64,000 nt of DNA, taken from the NCBI GenBank assembly GCA_963821095.1, contig CAWGCJ010000014.1, positions 8,676 through 72,675 of the forward strand, in the 5' to 3' direction. The position numbers were made by a program, and so were the translations under genes. Source of the DNA: CAVPHV01 sp963821095 (GTDB taxonomy: Bacteria > Actinomycetota > Acidimicrobiia > Spongiisociales > UBA5794). Under the pieces are notes generated by a model. The model did not search any database. It saw only the letters and a list, made by a program, of their open reading frames with translations, and was not told where the DNA came from. Below, piece after piece: positions 1 through 8,045 of the stretch (position 1 is its first letter; each line of letters opens with the position of its first letter).

Positions 1-350
1 CCGGCGCTCCCGATGTGGCGACGGCGCGCCGGGCCGGCCGCCACATCGCCGACTCGGGTTTGGTCCGGGCTTCCTTCTACGGCGGCGACCCCAACTGGGG
101 CAGGGTGGTCGGGGCCCTCGGCGCGGCACCCGTCGACGTTGACCAGCGTCAGGTCGGAGTGGCGTACGCGGGCGTGACCGTCGCGGCCGAGGGGGTCGCG
201 GTGCCGTTTGACGAGATGGCCTTGCTCGCCACCCTCGCCACCGGCGATTTCCGGGTATCGGTCTCGATCGGCAACGGACCGGGATCGGCTGCGGTGCTCA
301 CGACCGACCTGACCCCGGAATACGTGCGATTCAACGGAGAGCGGAGCTGA
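1..350 (+). CDS. argJ: Bifunctional glutamate N-acetyltransferase / ornithine acetyltransferase, C-terminal fragment
   Basis: Cut by the left window edge; about 115 C-terminal residues are visible, read from base 3. ArgJ transfers acetyl from N-acetylornithine to glutamate in the cyclic arginine pathway. The fragment shows the family signature GGDPNWGRVVGALG and the conserved C-terminal DLTPEYVRFNGERS, where ArgJ proteins end on an Asn-containing DLT..YV motif. It lies two bases upstream of argB in an obvious operon. The cytoplasmic enzyme normally self-cleaves at an internal Thr, which lies outside this window. Identification is firm; only the N-terminal part is missing. Confidence 0.93.
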   Translation, partial: GAPDVATARRAGRHIADSGLVRASFYGGDPNWGRVVGALGAAPVDVDQRQVGVAYAGVTVAAEGVAVPFDEMALLATLATGDFRVSVSIGNGPGSAAVLTTDLTPEYVRFNGERS

Positions 351-352
351 GG

Positions 353-1258
353 ATGGCGACCGGACACTCGACACCACATCCGGCCAAGCCCCGCATCGCC
401 AAGACGATGGGCAAGGCCCGCATCTTCAGCGAGGCCATGCCCTTCATCAGGGCCTATCGCGGCCAGACGGTGGTGATCAAGTACGGCGGATCCGCCATGG
501 TCGACGATTCGCTCCGCAGCACGTTTGCCGACGACGTCGCCATGCTGCACTACGTCGGGATCCGACCTGTCATCGTGCACGGTGGCGGACCGCAGATCTC
601 GATCGCCATGGGCCAGCGGGGCATCGAGCCGCAGTGGCACGAGGGTCTCAGGATCACCGACGCTGAGACCATCCGCGTGGTGCAGAGCACTTTGATCGGT
701 GAGATCAACCCCGACATCGTGCGATTGGTCAATTCGCACGGCGCCGTAGCCACCGGGGTCAATGGTCTCGACGCCAACCTCTTCGTCTCCCGGCCCAAAG
801 ACAAGCGCCTGGGGTTTGTCGGTGAGGTGGCCGAGGTGAACGTCGGCATCGTGGAGGGACTGCAGGAACAAGGGTACGTGCCGGTGGTCGCCCCGCTGGC
901 CCGGGGCGAGGACGGCGGGGTCTACAACCTGAATGCCGACACCGCAGCCGGAGCGCTGGCGGCGGCACTTGGTGCGGGCAAGCTCATCTATCTGACGGAC
1001 GTCGAGGGCTTGTACCGCGACTTGGGAGACAAAGACTCGTTGATCGCCAGAATCACCGTTCCCGAACTCCACGAGCTACTCGAGACCGGCTCAGTGTCGG
1101 CTGGGATGCTGCCCAAACTCGACTCGTGCATGCGTGCCATCGAGAGTGGGGTAGCGCGGGCCCACATTCTCGACGGACGGCTCCAACACGCGCTGCTCCT
1201 CGAGATCTTCACCCCAGAGGGCATCGGGACCATGATGTCGATGGAGCCGGTCCCGTGA
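353..1258 (+). CDS. argB: Acetylglutamate kinase
   Basis: Phosphorylates N-acetylglutamate, the second step of arginine synthesis and usually the feedback-controlled one. The 301-residue protein carries the amino-acid-kinase fold: the ATP-binding KYGGSAM near residue 41, the substrate loop VHGGGPQIS near residue 75, the GVNGLDANLF segment and the C-terminal GGM-like SAGMLPKLDSC. The N-terminal extension before the kinase core is typical of arginine-sensitive, hexameric ArgB, so arginine inhibition is inferred. The ATG follows argJ by two bases and the stop codon overlaps the GTG of argR, so translation is probably coupled along the operon. Confidence 0.96.
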   Translation: MATGHSTPHPAKPRIAKTMGKARIFSEAMPFIRAYRGQTVVIKYGGSAMVDDSLRSTFADDVAMLHYVGIRPVIVHGGGPQISIAMGQRGIEPQWHEGLRITDAETIRVVQSTLIGEINPDIVRLVNSHGAVATGVNGLDANLFVSRPKDKRLGFVGEVAEVNVGIVEGLQEQGYVPVVAPLARGEDGGVYNLNADTAAGALAAALGAGKLIYLTDVEGLYRDLGDKDSLIARITVPELHELLETGSVSAGMLPKLDSCMRAIESGVARAHILDGRLQHALLLEIFTPEGIGTMMSMEPVP

Positions 1259-1722
1259 GCCCAGCAACGGCGGGGAGGCGGAGGTTGCTGCGCAGCATCC
1301 TGACGACGCGGCCGGTGTCGAGCCAGCAGGAATTGGTCGACCTGCTTGACGAGGCCGGGTATCCGGTCACTCAAGCGACGGTATCGCGCGACCTCGATGC
1401 CCTCGGCGCCACCAAGGAACGCGGACCCAACGGCGTTGCCCGCTACACGATCGTCGATCGCGCCATCCCCGATGAAGCTGAGCGGGCGGCGGCTCGCTCG
1501 ATCGCCGAGTTTGTCGAGTCCATCACCTATTCGGGCAACCTCGTCGTGCTGCGCACTCCGCCGGGGGCCGCCCACTTGGTTGCGGGAGCCATCGACCGAG
1601 CCGACCTGGAGTACGTGATCGGCACCGTAGCCGGAGACGACACGCTGATCGTTGTGGCTGCCGAGGGCCGCAGCGGGCTGCAACTCGCAAGAGATTTGGA
1701 AAAGATAGGAGAAGGGCATTGA
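1255..1722 (+). CDS. argR: Arginine repressor
   Basis: Transcriptional repressor and arginine sensor, 155 residues, the usual ArgR length. The N-terminal winged helix has SSQQELVDLLDEAGY and the signature TQATVSRDLDALGA. The C-terminal half carries the hexamerisation/arginine-binding segment IGTVAGDDTLIVVAAEG, with the conserved GDDT. The frame is open further upstream, but a GTG at 1255 overlapping the argB stop (GTGA) gives the right family length, so I take it as the start. Placing the repressor inside the operon it controls is standard in Actinobacteria. No ARG box can be assigned because the operon promoter is outside the window. Confidence 0.94.
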   Translation: MSPATAGRRRLLRSILTTRPVSSQQELVDLLDEAGYPVTQATVSRDLDALGATKERGPNGVARYTIVDRAIPDEAERAAARSIAEFVESITYSGNLVVLRTPPGAAHLVAGAIDRADLEYVIGTVAGDDTLIVVAAEGRSGLQLARDLEKIGEGH

Positions 1723-2939
1723 GCAGGAACGGCATCAAGAAGGTGGTACTCGCCTACAGCGGGGGCCTCGACACCTCGGTGATCCTGAAGTGGATCATGG
1801 AGGAGTATGGCGCCGAGGTGATTTGCTACACGGCCGACGTCGGCCAGGGCGCCGAAGCCGGTGAAGCGGTCGACAAGGCCCTGGCCACCGGTGCCGTTGA
1901 GGCGGTTGTCGAGGACGTGCGCGATGAGTTCGTCTCCGACTTCGTGTATCCGGCGATTCGGGCCAACGCGGTGTACGAGGGCTACTACCTGCTCGGAACT
2001 TCGCTGGCTCGTCCGCTGATCGGCAAGGGCCTGGTCGAGACGGCCGAACGCTTTGGCGCCGACGCCATCGCTCATGGTGCCACCGGCAAAGGTAACGACC
2101 AGGTGAGGTTCGAACTCGCCGCCTTTGCGTTGAAACCGGAGATCAAGGTGATTGCCCCGTGGCGGGAGTGGGATCTGCGGGGCCGCGCCGACTGCGTCGC
2201 CTACGCCGAGACCCACGGCATCCCGATACCGGTCACGGCGGAAAAGCCCTACTCGACGGATGCCAACCTGCTGCACATCTCGTACGAGGGCGGAGTACTC
2301 GAGGACCCATGGGCGCCGCCCCCTCCCGGCATGTTCAACATGACGGTCGACCCGGCTGATGCGCCGGACGAACCTGAATTGGTGACGATCGGTTTCCGCG
2401 ACGGCAACGCAGTGACCCTGAATGGCCGTGAATTGAGTCCCGTCAACATGCTGACGGCGCTGAACTTGATCGCGGGACGGCACGGAATCGGTCGGGTCGA
2501 CATCGTCGAGAACCGGTTTGTGGGTATGAAGAGCCGCGGGGTTTACGAGACGCCGGGCGGGACGGTGCTCCACCACGCCCACCGCGCCGTTGAGTCCCTG
2601 ACGCTCGATCGGGAAGTCGCCCACCTGAGAGACGAGCTGGTGTCGCGCTATGCCGAGATGGTCTACAACGGATTCTGGTACGCCCCTGAGCGCGAGGCGC
2701 TCCAGGCCTTCATGGATGACGTGCAGCACCGGGTCAACGGTGAGGCACGGCTCAAGCTCTTCAAGGGCCAGGCCATCATCGACGGGCGTCGCTCCGACAG
2801 TCATGCCCTTTACGACGAGGCGACGGCAACGTTCGAGGCCGATGACGTGTATGACCAGGCCGACGCCGCCGGCTTCATCCGGCTACAAAGCCTGCGGCTC
2901 CGAACCTTCGCCGAGAAGCGTTTGGGGGAGGGCGAATGA
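1719..2939 (+). CDS. argG: Argininosuccinate synthase
   Basis: ATP-dependent condensation of citrulline and aspartate to argininosuccinate. It is 406 residues, normal for the family. The N-terminal PP-loop AYSGGLDTSVI binds ATP; further motifs are YTADVGQG, EGYYLLGTSLARP, the aspartate/ATP segment GATGKGNDQVRFE and the citrulline-contacting region around EKPYSTDANLLHISYEGG. It starts with TTG at 1719, overlapping the argR stop by four bases and preceded by a good AGGAGAAGGG ribosome-binding site. Because argF is not in this cluster, the citrulline must come from a carbamoyltransferase encoded elsewhere. Confidence 0.96.
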   Translation: MSRNGIKKVVLAYSGGLDTSVILKWIMEEYGAEVICYTADVGQGAEAGEAVDKALATGAVEAVVEDVRDEFVSDFVYPAIRANAVYEGYYLLGTSLARPLIGKGLVETAERFGADAIAHGATGKGNDQVRFELAAFALKPEIKVIAPWREWDLRGRADCVAYAETHGIPIPVTAEKPYSTDANLLHISYEGGVLEDPWAPPPPGMFNMTVDPADAPDEPELVTIGFRDGNAVTLNGRELSPVNMLTALNLIAGRHGIGRVDIVENRFVGMKSRGVYETPGGTVLHHAHRAVESLTLDREVAHLRDELVSRYAEMVYNGFWYAPEREALQAFMDDVQHRVNGEARLKLFKGQAIIDGRRSDSHALYDEATATFEADDVYDQADAAGFIRLQSLRLRTFAEKRLGEGE

Positions 2940-2967
2940 TTGTGGCCGGCGATTCCGGTAGGCAGCC

Positions 2968-4317
2968 ATGACCCTGTGGAGCGGTCGCTTCACGGAGGGG
3001 CCCGACGAGGCGCTGTGGCACTTCACCGTCGATCGCTCCGACCGGCGGATGTTGTTCGACGACATCGCGGGCTCGCTCGCCCATGTCGGCATGCTCGGCT
3101 CCGTCGGAGTTCTCACGGCTGATGACGTCGACACCCTCACCGCCGGTCTCGAGGCCATCGAGGTCGAGGCCAAGGCGGGAGCCTTCGAGTATCTGCCGAC
3201 CGATGAAGACGTTCACACTGCGGTGGAGCGCCGCTTGGGCGAGATCATCGGTGAAGTCGCCGGGAAGCTGCACACCGGGCGGTCGCGCAACGACCAGGTT
3301 GCGCTCGACCTCCGTCTCTATCTGCGTCGGGCGGCGCGCGCCAGGATGTCGCAACTCCACGAGGTGGTTGGGGTCATTGCGGCGAAGGCCGAAGAGGTGG
3401 GTGACGTTGTTGTGCCGTCGTACACCCATCTCCAGCAGGCCCAGGCGGTGCCGCTGGCTCACCACCTGTTGGCGTATGCCTGGATGTTGCTCCGTGACGT
3501 CGATCGCCTCGAGGACGCCCTGGCCCGGATCGATGTATCGCCGCTTGGCGCCGGGGCATCAGGAGGCAGTTCGCTGCCGCTTGACCCCGCCGACACGGCG
3601 GCACGGCTCGAAATGCGTGGCGTCTTCGAGAACTCGCTGGACGCCGTTGCGTCGCGTGACTTTGTCGCCGAGTACACGTTTGCGTGTACCCAGGCCATGG
3701 TTCATCTGTCCCGTCTTGCTGAAGAGTTGATTCTCTGGGCTACTACGGAATTTGGGTGGGTGACGTTCAGCGATCGACATACCACCGGATCGTCTGCGTT
3801 GCCCCAAAAGAAGAACCCGGACATTGCAGAACTCGTCCGCGGCAAGACCGCCGTTGCCATCGGCAACGTCACCGCGCTGCTCGGCCTGCAGAAGGGCCTG
3901 CCGTTGGCGTACAACCGCGATCTCCAAGAGGACAAGAGGGCGGTGTTCGCAGCAGACGACGCCCTTGATGGTGCGCTCGACGCCCTCGGTGCCATGCTGG
4001 CTTCCGCCCGTTTCCATCCGCCGCCTCCGGGCGCTTGGGTGACTGCGCTCGACCTCGCCGAGGTCCTCGTTGGGCGCGGGGTGCCGTTTCGTGAGGCCCA
4101 TGAGGCGGTCGGCTCGCTGGTCGCCTCGCTGGTGGCTGCCGGCAAGACCCTGGCCGAGGTCACCGCCGAGGATCTCACCACTGCCCACACTGCGTTCGAG
4201 CCAGGCGACGTGTCCAGGATCGACCCGGCGGACTCGGTCTCTGCCCGCGCCACCGCAGGTGGCGGTTCATTCGGTTCGGTGTCCGCCCAACTCGAAGCAC
4301 TGCGGGCGCACCGCTGA
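2968..4317 (+). CDS. argH: Argininosuccinate lyase
   Basis: Last enzyme of arginine synthesis; splits argininosuccinate into arginine and fumarate. The 449-residue protein opens with the typical LWSGRFTEGPDEALWHFT and has DEDVHTAVERRL, the HTGRSRNDQVALDLRL segment, TQLQ-like YTHLQQAQAVPLAHH and the fumarase/aspartase superfamily signature GSSALPQKKNPDIAELVRG near residue 274. In the signature, Leu replaces the more common Met after Ala, which is a mild variant. The ATG at 2968 lies 28 bases after argG. The gene ends the operon and is followed at once by an imperfect palindrome (4319-4372). Confidence 0.95.
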   Translation: MTLWSGRFTEGPDEALWHFTVDRSDRRMLFDDIAGSLAHVGMLGSVGVLTADDVDTLTAGLEAIEVEAKAGAFEYLPTDEDVHTAVERRLGEIIGEVAGKLHTGRSRNDQVALDLRLYLRRAARARMSQLHEVVGVIAAKAEEVGDVVVPSYTHLQQAQAVPLAHHLLAYAWMLLRDVDRLEDALARIDVSPLGAGASGGSSLPLDPADTAARLEMRGVFENSLDAVASRDFVAEYTFACTQAMVHLSRLAEELILWATTEFGWVTFSDRHTTGSSALPQKKNPDIAELVRGKTAVAIGNVTALLGLQKGLPLAYNRDLQEDKRAVFAADDALDGALDALGAMLASARFHPPPPGAWVTALDLAEVLVGRGVPFREAHEAVGSLVASLVAAGKTLAEVTAEDLTTAHTAFEPGDVSRIDPADSVSARATAGGGSFGSVSAQLEALRAHR

Positions 4318-4318
4318 T

Positions 4319-4372
4319 CTGTTCCGGCGTGGTTCAAGCGCGGTCTATGGAACCTCAGCCCCGCACGAACAG
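4319..4372. repeat. Imperfect palindromic extragenic element A
   Basis: Starts one base after the argH stop. The outer arms CTGTTC and GAACAG pair, and the inner bases (GCGTGGTT against the complementary arm) continue the stem with about three mismatches. A further GGTTC...GAACC pair lies inside. The left arm GTTCCGGCGTGGTT is nearly identical to arms at 16133-16192 and related to arms at 27152, 35102 and 43661, so I treat this as one member of a dispersed family. It may also serve as a 3' end for the arg transcript. Confidence 0.6.
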
Positions 4373-4610
4373 GGCGGAGATAGCGGCGCACCACCCTCGG
4401 TGGGTGAACCCACCGCCGACGGTGGCAGCGCCGTAGGTCTACCGACCCAATTGCCGCTGAGGGACCGATTCGAGCGAACAAAACCTCACATTGCGGATCG
4501 GATTGATACACAATGGCGTCAACACGAGACGGCGGGTCAGGTTTACCTGCGGTGTAGTCAGGGGGAAGGCATCCGAGGGGGGATGGCTAGATCACCGTCA
4601 GGTCTGGGGT
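4373..4610. other. Non-coding stretch between argH and the VOC gene
   Basis: No convincing reading frame. It contains small GC-rich inverted repeats around 4391-4424 (CCACCCTCGGTGGG, and CCACCGCCGACGGTGG at about 4407) and an AT-richer patch near 4480-4512 containing TTGATACACAAT that could hold a promoter. A purine-rich segment (4558-4585) then leads into the strong hairpin at 4611-4648. The layout (possible promoter, about 100 unassigned bases, strong hairpin) would fit a small RNA gene, but I cannot match it to a known family such as SRP RNA, 6S or a riboswitch. Confidence 0.3.
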
Positions 4611-4648
4611 AAGGCCCAGGTTGGAAGGAAACAACCAACCTGGGCCTT
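4611..4648 (+). terminator. Strong 14-bp hairpin, probable transcription terminator
   Basis: A perfect 14-bp stem, AAGGCCCAGGTTGG paired with CCAACCTGGGCCTT, encloses the ten-base loop AAGGAAACAA. The tract after it (CTCTATC) is only weakly U-rich, as is usual for high-GC actinobacterial terminators. It separates rightward transcription from argH, or from a small RNA before it, from the leftward VOC gene that ends at 4663. It could work in both directions. Confidence 0.6.
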
Positions 4649-4662
4649 CTCTATCGGCGGGC

Positions 4663-5178
4663 TCACTGCGGGGTTGACCCGATGGCTCCAAGTTCATCCG
4701 CCGTACCTACGCCCGACCACCTCTCCAACTCGTCCGTCAGGTTCAGCGACTCGACCACGGCTGCGGTCTCGTACTCGCCCCAATCGCGGCGTGGCAGCAT
4801 CCACATGACCTCGAATTGGTTGCCGTCGGGGTCGGCGCCGTACAGGCTCAGCGTGGCGCCGTGAGATGACTCTCCGGTGATGGCTCCGGCTGCGACAAGA
4901 GCCTCACGCATCTCGGCGAGTTGGTCGAGGGTGTCGACCTGCCACGCCAGGTGATAGAGCCCAGTATGGCCTCGACTTGGCCGCGGCGTCTCGGGACCGA
5001 GCCCAAAGAGGCCCAGATCGTGATGATTGGCGGAATCAGCCGCCCGGAGAAAGGCGGCGTTCATCCGTTCTTCCCGGCTGACCAGCCGGAAGCCGAGCGT
5101 GTCGATGTAGAACTCCAGTGCGGGCCCAAGGTCGGAGACAAAGAGCACAGCATGGTTGAGGCGCCGTATTCCAGCCAT
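4663..5178 (-). CDS. VOC-family (glyoxalase/extradiol dioxygenase-like) protein
   Basis: 171-residue vicinal-oxygen-chelate fold protein with two beta-alpha-beta-beta-beta modules. Module 1 starts LNHAVLFVSDLGPALEFYIDTLGF, giving one metal-binding His. Module 2 has YHLAWQVDTLDQLAEMREAL and ends GNQFEVMW, giving the second His and the Glu. HHDLGLFGL supplies another conserved His. The pattern is that of catechol-2,3-dioxygenase-like VOC enzymes rather than glyoxalase I, but the substrate cannot be told. It starts four bases after the yceI stop on the same strand, so both are probably co-transcribed under the MarR regulator across the divergent promoter. Confidence 0.8.
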   Translation of the reverse strand: MAGIRRLNHAVLFVSDLGPALEFYIDTLGFRLVSREERMNAAFLRAADSANHHDLGLFGLGPETPRPSRGHTGLYHLAWQVDTLDQLAEMREALVAAGAITGESSHGATLSLYGADPDGNQFEVMWMLPRRDWGEYETAAVVESLNLTDELERWSGVGTADELGAIGSTPQ

Positions 5179-5182
5179 CGCG

Positions 5183-5749
5183 CTACTGGGCGTCCGGGGC
5201 TACGCGTGTCGCTTGCACTTCGAGTTCGAGTGCGACCGACTTGGCTACCAGCCATCCGCCGGCCTCGAGCGCCTGGTTCCAGGTCAGACCCCAGTCTTCA
5301 CGGTTGAGTGTGGTGGCTGCAGTGAAGAGGGCCTTGTTGTTGCCCCAGGGATCGGTGGCAAGCCCCAGGTACGACATCGTCAAGGTGATGGGTCGGGTCG
5401 TGTCGCGGATGGTGAGGTCGCCGTCGACCTCGTAGCCGTCGCTCACTGTGCGGACTCCGGTGGAGCGAAACGTGAGCGCTTGGTGTGTCGCCACATCCAG
5501 GAAGTCGGCGGAGCGTAGGTGGTTGTCGCGATCCTCGACCCCGGTATCGATCGAAGCAGCGTCGATGGTGACGTCCACGGAAGACGCTTCGGGAGTCGGC
5601 CCGATGGTGATGATGCCTGAGAAGGTCCGAAAGGTTCCTCGAACTTTGGCGGCGACAAGGTGACGGACGCTGAAGGAGACAACGGTATGCGCCGGGTCGA
5701 TCGCCCAGGTGCCGGTCTCGGGGATCGTCTGGTTCATCTGTGTGGTCAT
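5183..5749 (-). CDS. YceI-family lipid-binding protein
   Basis: 188-residue YceI-like protein: GTWAIDPAHTVVSFSVRHLVAAKVRGTFRTF at the start, then VDVTIDAASIDTGVEDRDNHLRS, FLDVATHQALTFRSTGV and NREDWGLTWN near the end. The YceI fold is a beta-barrel that holds polyisoprenoid or similar long lipids. No signal peptide is seen, so it is probably cytoplasmic. I set the start at ATG 5749, where AAGGA precedes at a suitable distance, rather than at an upstream in-frame start at 5821. It is divergent from marR (5848), and actinobacterial YceI genes are often under MarR control. The exact ligand is unknown. Confidence 0.85.
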   Translation of the reverse strand: MTTQMNQTIPETGTWAIDPAHTVVSFSVRHLVAAKVRGTFRTFSGIITIGPTPEASSVDVTIDAASIDTGVEDRDNHLRSADFLDVATHQALTFRSTGVRTVSDGYEVDGDLTIRDTTRPITLTMSYLGLATDPWGNNKALFTAATTLNREDWGLTWNQALEAGGWLVAKSVALELEVQATRVAPDAQ

Positions 5750-5778
5750 GTTCACATGTGTCCTTGCGTAGGAAGTAT

Positions 5779-5838
5779 CTGCGTGCGCAGCTAATGTAGT
5801 CTGAGGAACCTGACACGTCAACTACTGCGTAGTAAGGT
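5779..5838. promoter_or_regulatory. Divergent yceI/marR promoter with operator-like palindromes
   Basis: Between the divergent yceI and marR starts lie two short inverted repeats: CTGCG-TG-CGCAG at 5779-5790 and ACTAC-TGC-GTAGT at 5821-5833. The second overlaps a candidate -10 box TAAGGT (5833-5838) placed nine bases before the marR ATG. This spacing suits a MarR dimer that represses both its own gene and yceI. The palindromes are read directly; the regulatory role is inferred. Confidence 0.55.
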
Positions 5839-5847
5839 TTATGGGGC

Positions 5848-6315
5848 ATGGTCACCAAACAGCAGGCAAACTCCATCGAGGACGAGCGGATCGGCGGTTA
5901 CGGGCGACTGCTCGAGGTGCAGCGGCGCCTTCACAGGATCTTTGACCGCAGTCTGCGGGATCACTTCGGGATTTCGAGCGTCTGGTATGAGGCGCTGCTC
6001 AGATTGGGCCGGTCTCCGCAGCGGCAGATGTCGATCTCGGAACTCGGTGAGCAGGTCGTGTTGACGTCAGGCGGAGCCACGCGCCTGGTCGACCGTCTCG
6101 AGGAGATGGGCTACATCGAAAGGGTTGCCTGCCCCAGCGATCGTCGGGTCCAGTGGGTGCGGCTGACCGATCTGGGCCTCGAGGTACTGGTCGCCGCGAC
6201 TGAGGTGCATCTTCGAGACCTCGACGAGCATTTCTCGGCGCACCTCACTACCGACGAGATGGCCACGTTGGCCGATTTGCTCGATCGAATCCGGATCGGT
6301 TCCGACGCCGCCTGA
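5848..6315 (+). CDS. MarR-family transcriptional regulator
   Basis: 155-residue winged-helix regulator: an N-terminal dimerisation helix with LLEVQRRLHRIFDRSLRDHFG, the recognition region MSISELGEQVVLTSGGATRLVDRLEEMGYIER and the wing CPSDRRVQWVRLTDLG, all hallmarks of MarR. The ligand is unknown. It is divergent from yceI-VOC with palindromic sites in the 98-base gap, so it most likely autoregulates and controls that pair. The ATG at 5848 has no Shine-Dalgarno sequence but a TAAGGT -10-like box nine bases upstream, pointing to a leaderless or nearly leaderless mRNA. Confidence 0.88.
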   Translation: MVTKQQANSIEDERIGGYGRLLEVQRRLHRIFDRSLRDHFGISSVWYEALLRLGRSPQRQMSISELGEQVVLTSGGATRLVDRLEEMGYIERVACPSDRRVQWVRLTDLGLEVLVAATEVHLRDLDEHFSAHLTTDEMATLADLLDRIRIGSDAA

Positions 6316-6341
6316 CGGTTGTTCCGCCTCCGTGACCCGGC

Positions 6342-7967
6342 TCAGCCCCCGGTCGAGGACGCTTCCCGTGCCACTTCGGCCCCACGGGCTATGTCGTTGT
6401 CGAGGTTGCGGCCCACGATGGTCGATGCCGTCAGCATGGCACCCATCAACCCGCCGGCGACGCCGGGCGTGGCGACGTCCACCCCGGTGAGATAGAGCCC
6501 CTTGATGGAGGTCTTGGGTCGGAGCCGCCGCTCGGCGAAGCGCTGCGGGGTCGCCGCCAGACCGTAGACGGCGCCCTCGGCATGGCCGGTGAAGTGGATC
6601 GTCGAAAGCGGACTGGAGAGTTCCATGTGCTCGATGGCGCCTTCGACCTGGGGGACATGCCGGTAAAGCTGCTCGAGGAGTCTTGCGACCAGGCCATCCT
6701 TCAGCGCCTCGTACTCGGCACCCCGTTTCGACCATCGTTCACCCTGCCACCGTGCGAACCAGGCGAAGGGGGCAAAGCCGATGATCTCCAGGGTCGCCTT
6801 GCCCGGATAGCGGCGGGCGAAGTCGGGGTCCTTCGCCGATGGGAACGAAATGTAGGCAACCGGGAGGGGAGCGGTCGGGTCGGTTGCGTAGCGGGCCAAG
6901 TTCCCGTCGTGATCGTCGGATGGATACACCCAGAGGTTTGGCTTGGTCAACCCGAGTTCTTCGGTGGTGCGTTTGAGGCCGACGTACAAACACACATGGG
7001 ACATCGAGAGCTCTTGGTCGCCTCCGACCGCAGTGAGGCTGGCAAACTCACTGGCCTCCGGCACCAGGTCGGTGAAGGTGAGGTGTGCCCCGGCGTCGCT
7101 GATCACGAGGGGGGCGAACAGTTCGTTGCCGTCCGCCAGGCGGACACCGATGGCTCTGCCCTTCTTGACGAGGATGGTCTCGACCTCGGCGCTCGTGTAG
7201 ACCGCTCCGTTGCGGCTCTCGATGACGGGCAGGATGGTTGCCGCGATCCGACCTGATCCGCCGACGGGGTAGGACCCGCCCCACAGGTAGTGCCCCGCGA
7301 CAAGAGCGTGGATGAAGAAGCTGCTTTGGCTGGGCGGCAACCCGTAGTCGCCCCACTGTGCGGTGAGCACGCCGGCAAGTCTGGGGCTGGCGCCGACTTC
7401 GTTGAGCACCTCGCGAGTGGTCCGTCTTGCGTTGCGAACCCCGGAGCGACGGATGACGCCACCGGCGAGAGCAGACACTGCGCTGTGCATGGCCTTTTCG
7501 GCGAAGTAGCGCCGTGCGCTGCCCGCCGTTGTCTTGACCACATCGAGGTAGCGGTCGATGGCCTCCGTTTCCTCGGGAAAGTAGCTGCAGAGCTTGTCTC
7601 GAAACTGGGTGGGTCCCTTGACGAAGTCGTAGGTGTCGTCACCGATGATGACCCGGTCGTAGACGTCGCCCATGTCCTCCCACTCGAGCTTGGCGTCGGT
7701 GATGTCGTCGAACATGCGACGGATCAGCGTATTGGGATTCCCCATCTGCCCGATGTAGTGGACACCAACATCCCATTCGAAGCCCCGGCGTCGGAAGGTG
7801 TGGGTGAAGCCACCTGCGGTGTAGTGACGTTCGAGCACGAGGACGCGCATCTCGGCGTGCTTGGCCAGCAGGGCTGCCGTGGCGAGTCCACCGATGCCTG
7901 AGCCGATCACGATCGCGTCGTAGCTGCCTTCGACGGCGTGGTGTTTGTAGGAAGTCCCGGTTCCCAT
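6342..7967 (-). CDS. NAD(P)/FAD-dependent oxidoreductase, phytoene desaturase / retinol saturase-like
   Basis: 541-residue flavoprotein of the CrtI/RetSat group. The N-terminal dinucleotide-binding motif AIVIGSGIGGLATAALLAKH is followed by LERHYTAGGFTHTF, the usual GG..H.F pattern. The C-terminal FAD-contact region LYLTGVDVATPGVAGGLMGAML matches carotenoid desaturases and all-trans-retinol 13,14-reductases. The substrate is probably an isoprenoid or other hydrophobic polyene, but no carotenoid genes are nearby. I chose ATG 7967, preceded by GGAGAG at good spacing, over an in-frame start at 8009. A small ORF (8046-8198) precedes it on the same strand. Confidence 0.82.
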   Translation of the reverse strand: MGTGTSYKHHAVEGSYDAIVIGSGIGGLATAALLAKHAEMRVLVLERHYTAGGFTHTFRRRGFEWDVGVHYIGQMGNPNTLIRRMFDDITDAKLEWEDMGDVYDRVIIGDDTYDFVKGPTQFRDKLCSYFPEETEAIDRYLDVVKTTAGSARRYFAEKAMHSAVSALAGGVIRRSGVRNARRTTREVLNEVGASPRLAGVLTAQWGDYGLPPSQSSFFIHALVAGHYLWGGSYPVGGSGRIAATILPVIESRNGAVYTSAEVETILVKKGRAIGVRLADGNELFAPLVISDAGAHLTFTDLVPEASEFASLTAVGGDQELSMSHVCLYVGLKRTTEELGLTKPNLWVYPSDDHDGNLARYATDPTAPLPVAYISFPSAKDPDFARRYPGKATLEIIGFAPFAWFARWQGERWSKRGAEYEALKDGLVARLLEQLYRHVPQVEGAIEHMELSSPLSTIHFTGHAEGAVYGLAATPQRFAERRLRPKTSIKGLYLTGVDVATPGVAGGLMGAMLTASTIVGRNLDNDIARGAEVAREASSTGG

Positions 7968-8045
7968 GCTGCTCTCCGCGCCTTCGCACTCGACGCTCAC
8001 TGCCGACACCCAACCTACTCCGAGCGAGTCGGACTCGAAACGAAG

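Noticed and set aside
149..1072. Long minus-strand ORF antisense to argJ-argB
   Set aside because: High-GC third-position shadow of clearly identified arg genes; residues show no family pattern.
1527..2804. 425-codon minus-strand ORF antisense to argG
   Set aside because: Shadow frame: low-complexity His/Arg/Gly composition and argG is unambiguous on the other strand.
4480..4648. SRP RNA, 6S RNA or riboswitch
   Set aside because: None of the conserved cores (such as the SRP GGAA tetraloop context, or TPP, cobalamin, SAM and glycine motifs) could be found.
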